In this document: positions 6,158-9,258 of the stretch, one piece after another | Position numbering within the stretch: position 1 is the first letter of the stretch | Layout of the letters: each line of letters begins with the position of its first letter | Source: Collinsella sp. CAG:166 | GTDB taxonomy: Bacteria; Actinomycetota; Coriobacteriia; Coriobacteriales; Coriobacteriaceae | Direction of reading: 5' to 3' | Assembly (NCBI GenBank): GCA_000434535.1 | Contig: FR878580.1 | Coordinates: 1 to 9,258, forward strand | Length of the DNA: 9,258 nucleotides | Program-made: the position numbers and the translations under genes | The notes under the pieces: generated by a model | Seen by the model: only the letters and a program-made list of their open reading frames with translations | Database searches by the model: none | Told to the model about the DNA's origin: nothing

Positions 6158-6664
6158 ATGGCGCTTCCCATGGTTTATGGCGGTCCCGGCCGATATGTTC
6201 AGGGGCCGGGCGAACTTTCGCGTCAGGGCAGGTATTTTTCATGGTTGGGCTGCGCTGCCTATGTCTTGTTTGACCAGGGCACCGAGGATCGGCTGTGTAG
6301 GCAGATCGTCGATGGATTTCTGGACGAAGATCTAAGCGACCCGTTCTTTAAGATCTATAACGGTCCGTGTACGGAAGAGGCCGTTGTAAAAATGGCCAAG
6401 GAAGCCCAGGCCGAGTATTGTGACATGGTGGTGGGTATTGGCGGCGGCAAGATGCTCGATATCGCCAAGGCCGTTGCGTTTTATGCCGAGCTGCCGTTGT
6501 GCGTATGCCCCACGGCGGCTTCGATGGACGGTCCGTGCAGCGCGATTTCCGATGCTGACCTGATGAGCGTTGCGGATGCGGTCTTTAGAAACGAGCGTAA
6601 TATGGCCAACGAGCAGGCCAAGGTGACCAAACAAAAGCTCGTGCAGCTCATGTGCGAGGCATAG
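6158..6664 (+). pseudogene. Internally deleted GldA-family dehydrogenase remnant
   Basis: A 168-codon frame that is plainly a GldA relative with the middle missing. Residues 6-131 match the N-terminal domain of the gldA product in order: YGGPGRYVQGPGEL corresponds to FNSPSKYIQGPDEL, VGIGGGKMLDIAKAVAFY to the NAD loop, and PTAASMDGPCSAIS to PTIASTDAPCSALS. Right after S131 the sequence jumps to DLMSVADAVFRNERNM...VT, which lines up with the C-terminal KAMIVAEAACAPEDTMCNM...VT of GldA. About 190 residues are absent, including all three metal ligands, so it cannot be a normal dehydrogenase. The junction (about 6550) is in frame and no stop interrupts the gene, so a short protein may still be made. 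The start has only a weak ribosome site (AAGGG, 11 bases upstream). An alternative reading is a functional nucleotide-binding mini-protein, but a remnant is more likely. Confidence 0.8.
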
Positions 6665-6674
6665 CTTGGCACTT

Positions 6675-6724
6675 GATTGACCTTGTGCAATCGAGGCGGC
6701 GATAGGCCATAGGCTATTTGCCGC
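6675..6724 (+). repeat. Two small hairpins after the dehydrogenase remnant
   Basis: GATTG (6675-6679) pairs with CAATC (6688-6692). Next, GCGGCGATAG (6696-6705) pairs with CTATT-T-GCCGC (6714-6724) with a bulged T and one G-U pair. No T-run follows, so termination here is uncertain; they may instead be part of the leader of the next gene. Confidence 0.4.
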
Positions 6725-6769
6725 AAAGATGCGCCGCGTGTAATTTGCCCGAGGCGCGGGCCGATAGCG

Positions 6770-6775
6770 TATCAT
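6770..6775 (+). promoter_or_regulatory. Possible -10 element for the ferredoxin-like gene
   Basis: TATCAT lies 40 bases before the start codon at 6816. A TTGCCC at 6745-6750 could be a -35 element but the 19-base spacer is long. Low confidence. Confidence 0.25.
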
Positions 6776-6800
6776 TATCTCTTGCTTGTTTGCACTGCTC

Positions 6801-6809
6801 AGGGAGGGG
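6801..6809 (+). promoter_or_regulatory. Ribosome binding site deciding the 6816 start
   Basis: AGGGAGGGG ends six bases before ATG at 6816. An in-frame ATG at 6786 would lie upstream of this site and would translate through it, so 6816 is preferred. Confidence 0.85.
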
Positions 6810-6815
6810 CCGCGC

Positions 6816-8069
6816 ATGGCGCAGGAACACGATCTGTTTGATGACATTATCGAGATCAGCAAGGGTTTCGACTTTCTTAAAAACCCGCTTGGCGGCGTGA
6901 CCGATGCACTCGATCCATCGGCGCCGCAGTGGAATCCTGCCGACTACAAGGAGCGTCCGCGCGGCAACACCATTCCGTGCCTGACCTGTAAAAACGAGAA
7001 AAGCGGCTGCACCGCGTGCATGGATGTGTGCCCGGTCAACGCTATCGAGGTCGAGGAAGACGCCATCGAGATCCTCGACTCCTGTCGCAAGTGCGGCCTG
7101 TGCGCCGCCGCCTGTCCGACCGAGGCAATCATCTCGCCGCGCCTGGCGCCCAAAAACCTGTATGACGACATTGTCTCGGCGGCTACGAGCCATGAGACCG
7201 CCTACGTCACCTGCACGCGCGCCCTCAAGCGCATGCCGCGCGAAAACGAAGTCGTCGTTGCCTGCGTGGGCGATATTACGGCCGAGACTTGGTTCTCGGT
7301 ACTGGCCGACTATCCCAACGTGAGTGTGTATCTGCCGTTGGGCGTGTGCGATAAATGCCGCAACATCGGTGGTGAGGACATTCTGGGCGAGGCGATCGCG
7401 AAGGCCGAAGAGTGGTCTGGCACGGGTATGGGTCTGGAGGTCGACCCCAAGAGCCTCAAGTGCCATAAGCTTCGCGAGTACGAGCGCAAGGAGTACATGG
7501 AAAAGATCGCCCGCACGACGGGCCTGACAGTGACCAAGCTCAACCCGGCGACGGCGGCGCTGGCCTCGGTGACGCAGAAGCTCAAAGCCCATCGCCATCA
7601 GATTACCCAGCTGGAGCGCACGCTCAACACCATGTGCGGCACCACGACGACCAAGCGTCGCCGTTCGCTCACGCACGGGCGGCAGCTGGTGCTCTCGACG
7701 CTGCAGAACCATCCCGAGCTTGCCCAGAACATGCAGGTGAGCACGCCGGAGTGCGATTTTGACAAGTGCACGTCGTGCGGCGAGTGCGTCAACGTGTGCC
7801 CCACGTTTGCCTGCGATTTGGTTGGAAGCGGTCGCTTTGCGTTGGAGTCCACGTATTGCCTAGGTTGCGGGGCCTGCGTCAAGGTGTGTCCCGAGCATGC
7901 GCTTAAGTTGGTTGAGCATGATGCATCCAACCTGGTCGTCGTCGATCCCGAGGCCGAGGAAAAGGCCGCTCAGAAGGCCAAGGCCCACGAGGAGGCCGAG
8001 AAGGTCAAGGCCGAGGCAAAGGCCAAGCTCGATAAGATGCTCGACCAAGTGGAGAAGCTCGCGGACTAG
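6816..8069 (+). CDS. Multi-[4Fe-4S] ferredoxin-like protein with central Cys region and charged C-terminal helix
   Basis: A 417-residue, probably cytoplasmic iron-sulfur electron carrier; the specific pathway is not recognised. Two N-terminal cluster motifs are seen: a variant one with C58, C65, C68 and C72-Pro (plus C55), and a canonical C90-x2-C93-x2-C96-x3-C100-Pro. Two more canonical motifs lie near the C-terminus: C318/C321/C324/C328-Pro and C348/C351/C354/C358-Pro. Between them, residues about 128-200 form an alpha/beta-looking unit with C133, C150, C178 and C181 (VVVACVGDITAE, then GVCDKCRNIGG), similar in style to domains of some dicluster ferredoxins associated with anaerobic redox enzymes. 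A basic helical region (about 245-300) follows. The tail (378-417) is rich in Ala, Glu and Lys and probably a helix or coiled coil. There is no signal peptide, membrane segment or obvious catalytic subunit next door, so its partner is unknown. Adjacent dehydrogenase genes only hint at fermentative redox balance. Confidence 0.88.
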   Translation: MAQEHDLFDDIIEISKGFDFLKNPLGGVTDALDPSAPQWNPADYKERPRGNTIPCLTCKNEKSGCTACMDVCPVNAIEVEEDAIEILDSCRKCGLCAAACPTEAIISPRLAPKNLYDDIVSAATSHETAYVTCTRALKRMPRENEVVVACVGDITAETWFSVLADYPNVSVYLPLGVCDKCRNIGGEDILGEAIAKAEEWSGTGMGLEVDPKSLKCHKLREYERKEYMEKIARTTGLTVTKLNPATAALASVTQKLKAHRHQITQLERTLNTMCGTTTTKRRRSLTHGRQLVLSTLQNHPELAQNMQVSTPECDFDKCTSCGECVNVCPTFACDLVGSGRFALESTYCLGCGACVKVCPEHALKLVEHDASNLVVVDPEAEEKAAQKAKAHEEAEKVKAEAKAKLDKMLDQVEKLAD

Positions 8070-8096
8070 CCAGCGACCCCAATCTCTGCTTCATTT

Positions 8097-8140
8097 GCGC
8101 CGCCGTGGCGTCCGGGTTCGCCCAGATGCTGCGGCGGCGC
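8097..8140. repeat. 9-bp GC-rich inverted repeat abutting the ychF -10 element
   Basis: GCGCCGCCG (8097-8105) and CGGCGGCGC (8132-8140) are perfect complements around a loop that itself contains GGG/CCC arms (8114-8116, 8121-8123). No T-run follows. It lies 27 bases after the ferredoxin-like gene's stop and directly touches TATACT, so it may be a weak terminator, an operator, or both. Confidence 0.55.
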
Positions 8141-8146
8141 TATACT
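8117..8146 (+). promoter_or_regulatory. Probable ychF promoter
   Basis: TATACT (8141-8146) matches the -10 consensus at five of six positions. TTCGCC (8117-8122) at an 18-base spacing is a weak -35. Transcription would start near 8153, about 30 bases before the start codon. Confidence 0.5.
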
Positions 8147-8170
8147 TATGCAGTTTGAAGTACCTGTACC

Positions 8171-8178
8171 AAAAGGAG
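8171..8178 (+). promoter_or_regulatory. Ribosome binding site for the GTG start of ychF
   Basis: AAAAGGAG ends five bases before GTG at 8184. No ATG precedes the conserved SLSIGIVGLPNVGKST segment in this frame, so the GTG with this site is the start. Confidence 0.88.
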
Positions 8179-8183
8179 CTGTC

Positions 8184-9258
8184 GTGTCCCTTTCCATCGG
8201 TATCGTGGGCCTGCCCAATGTGGGCAAGTCGACGCTGTTCACCGCGCTTACCAAAAAGACCGGCCTTGCCGCCAACTACCCGTTTGCCACGATCGACCCC
8301 AACGTGGGTATCGTCGATGTGCCCGATAGCCGCCTGCAAAAGCTCGCCGACATCGTCAACCCGGGTCGTATTGTGCCGGCGACGGTCGAGTTCGTCGACA
8401 TCGCAGGTCTGGTGAAGGGCGCTAACGAGGGCGAGGGTCTGGGCAACCAGTTCCTGGCCAACATTCGCGAGACCGATGCCATCTGCGAGGTCGTGCGCTA
8501 CTTTAAGGACCCCAACGTTATGCGCGAGGTGGGCCGCACGGGCGAGTTCGTCGATCCCGCCGGCGATGCCGACACCATCATGACCGAGCTTATCCTGGCC
8601 GACATGGGCACGCTCGAGAAGCAGCTGCCCAAGCTCGAGAAGGAGGCCAAGCGCGACAAGGAACTCATGCCCAAGTTTGAGGTCGCCAAGCGCCTACTCG
8701 CCTGGCTCAACGAGGGCAAGCGCGCCGCATCGATGGAGATGACCGACGAGGAACGTGCCGCTGCCAAGGGCCTGTTCCTGCTCACCATGAAGCCCATCCT
8801 GTATGTGGCCAACGTGGACGAGGATATGCTCAACGACGACCTGGCACCCATCGATGGCGTCAAGCCGTTGCCGATCTGCGCCAAGATTGAGGCCGAGCTT
8901 TCCGAGCTCGATCCCGAGGACGCAGCCGACTATCTGGAGAGCCTGGGCCTGGAGCAGCCCGGCCTGGATGTGCTCGCGCAGGCAGCTTACAAGTTGCTCG
9001 GCCTGCAGTCGTTCTTTACGGCTGGCGAGATGGAGGTCAAGGCCTGGACGGTTCGCCAGGGCGCGACCGCCCCGCAGGCAGCCGGTGTGATTCATACCGA
9101 TTTTGAGCGTGGCTTTATTAAGGCCGAGGTCATTGGCTATGACGACTACATCGAGCTCGGTGGCGAGCAGGGCGCCAAGGCTGCCGGCAAGCTGCGCATC
9201 GAGGGCAAGGACTACGTCATGGCCGATGGCGACGTCGTTCACTTCCGCTTTAACGTGT
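8184..9258 (+). CDS. ychF: YchF/OLA1-type ribosome-binding ATPase (stop codon off the right edge)
   Basis: A translation-factor-class P-loop protein, universally conserved, that binds ribosomes and unusually prefers ATP over GTP; it is linked to stress and redox responses. The frame begins at GTG 8184 and runs 358 codons to the edge. Visible: P-loop GLPNVGKST (residues 9-17), NYPFATIDPNVGIV (31-44), DIAGLVKGA with the switch II DxxG (72-80), GEGLGNQFLANIRETDAI (83-100), a helical hairpin domain rich in Lys and Glu, and NVDE in place of the GTP-specific NKxD, as expected for YchF. The C-terminal TGS domain ends in DGDVVHFRFNV, the usual family terminus, so probably only the stop codon is missing. 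It has its own promoter-like sequence and is likely transcribed separately from the ferredoxin-like gene. Confidence 0.97.
   Translation, partial: MSLSIGIVGLPNVGKSTLFTALTKKTGLAANYPFATIDPNVGIVDVPDSRLQKLADIVNPGRIVPATVEFVDIAGLVKGANEGEGLGNQFLANIRETDAICEVVRYFKDPNVMREVGRTGEFVDPAGDADTIMTELILADMGTLEKQLPKLEKEAKRDKELMPKFEVAKRLLAWLNEGKRAASMEMTDEERAAAKGLFLLTMKPILYVANVDEDMLNDDLAPIDGVKPLPICAKIEAELSELDPEDAADYLESLGLEQPGLDVLAQAAYKLLGLQSFFTAGEMEVKAWTVRQGATAPQAAGVIHTDFERGFIKAEVIGYDDYIELGGEQGAKAAGKLRIEGKDYVMADGDVVHFRFNV

Noticed and set aside
6714..7712. 332-codon open frame on the minus strand opposite the ferredoxin-like gene
   Set aside because: Arg/His/Ala-rich shadow with no domain, while the plus frame has four [4Fe-4S] motifs and a good ribosome site.
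1..9258. CRISPR array, transposase gene, tRNA or defence system
   Set aside because: No regularly spaced identical repeats, cloverleaf or effector-type gene was seen on either strand.

Overview
The window looks like chromosomal DNA from a GC-rich, fermentative, Gram-positive actinobacterium. The best guess is a member of the Coriobacteriia such as Collinsella. The reasons are: a MurT-type peptidoglycan amidation enzyme (a family of Gram-positive bacteria), strong Shine-Dalgarno sites, coding regions rich in G/C at third positions, and anaerobic-type dehydrogenase and multi-cluster ferredoxin genes. This placement is inference; no rRNA or tRNA gene is present to fix it.

Left arm (1-3111, minus strand): a leftward operon reading from right to left. 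It holds two distantly related helical-repeat proteins of unknown function (2035-3111 and 992-2035, stop and start overlapping as TAATG), then murT (946 to beyond the left edge). MurT is the catalytic Mur-ligase-like half of the lipid II amidating complex; its glutaminase partner gatD would be expected just outside the window. A noncoding stretch of about 500 bp (3112-3611) separates this operon from the rightward genes. It must hold divergent promoters, and it contains several inverted and direct repeats.

Middle (3612-6664, plus strand): three genes of the iron-containing alcohol dehydrogenase / glycerol dehydrogenase superfamily in a row. They are a full-length Fe-ADH with strongly biased codons, a full-length GldA-type glycerol dehydrogenase with all metal ligands, and a shrunken GldA relative that keeps its start, nucleotide-binding part and C-terminal tail but has lost the middle, including the metal site. 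Clear intrinsic terminators follow the first two. A nested palindromic repeat lies before the third. Together the two intact enzymes would reoxidise or generate NADH during fermentation of sugars, alcohols or glycerol.

Right arm (6816-9258, plus strand): a four-cluster [4Fe-4S] ferredoxin-like protein with an unusual Cys-containing central region and a charged helical tail, then ychF, the conserved ribosome-binding ATPase. ychF has its own plausible promoter and runs to the right edge with only the end of the gene missing.

Most of the window is ordinary core genome. The items most worth a second look are the internally deleted dehydrogenase, the paired helical-repeat genes tied to murT, the ferredoxin-like protein with no recognised partner, and the terminator hairpin that ends only 16 bp before the gldA start codon. 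I saw no CRISPR array, transposase gene, tRNA, rRNA or clear defence system.
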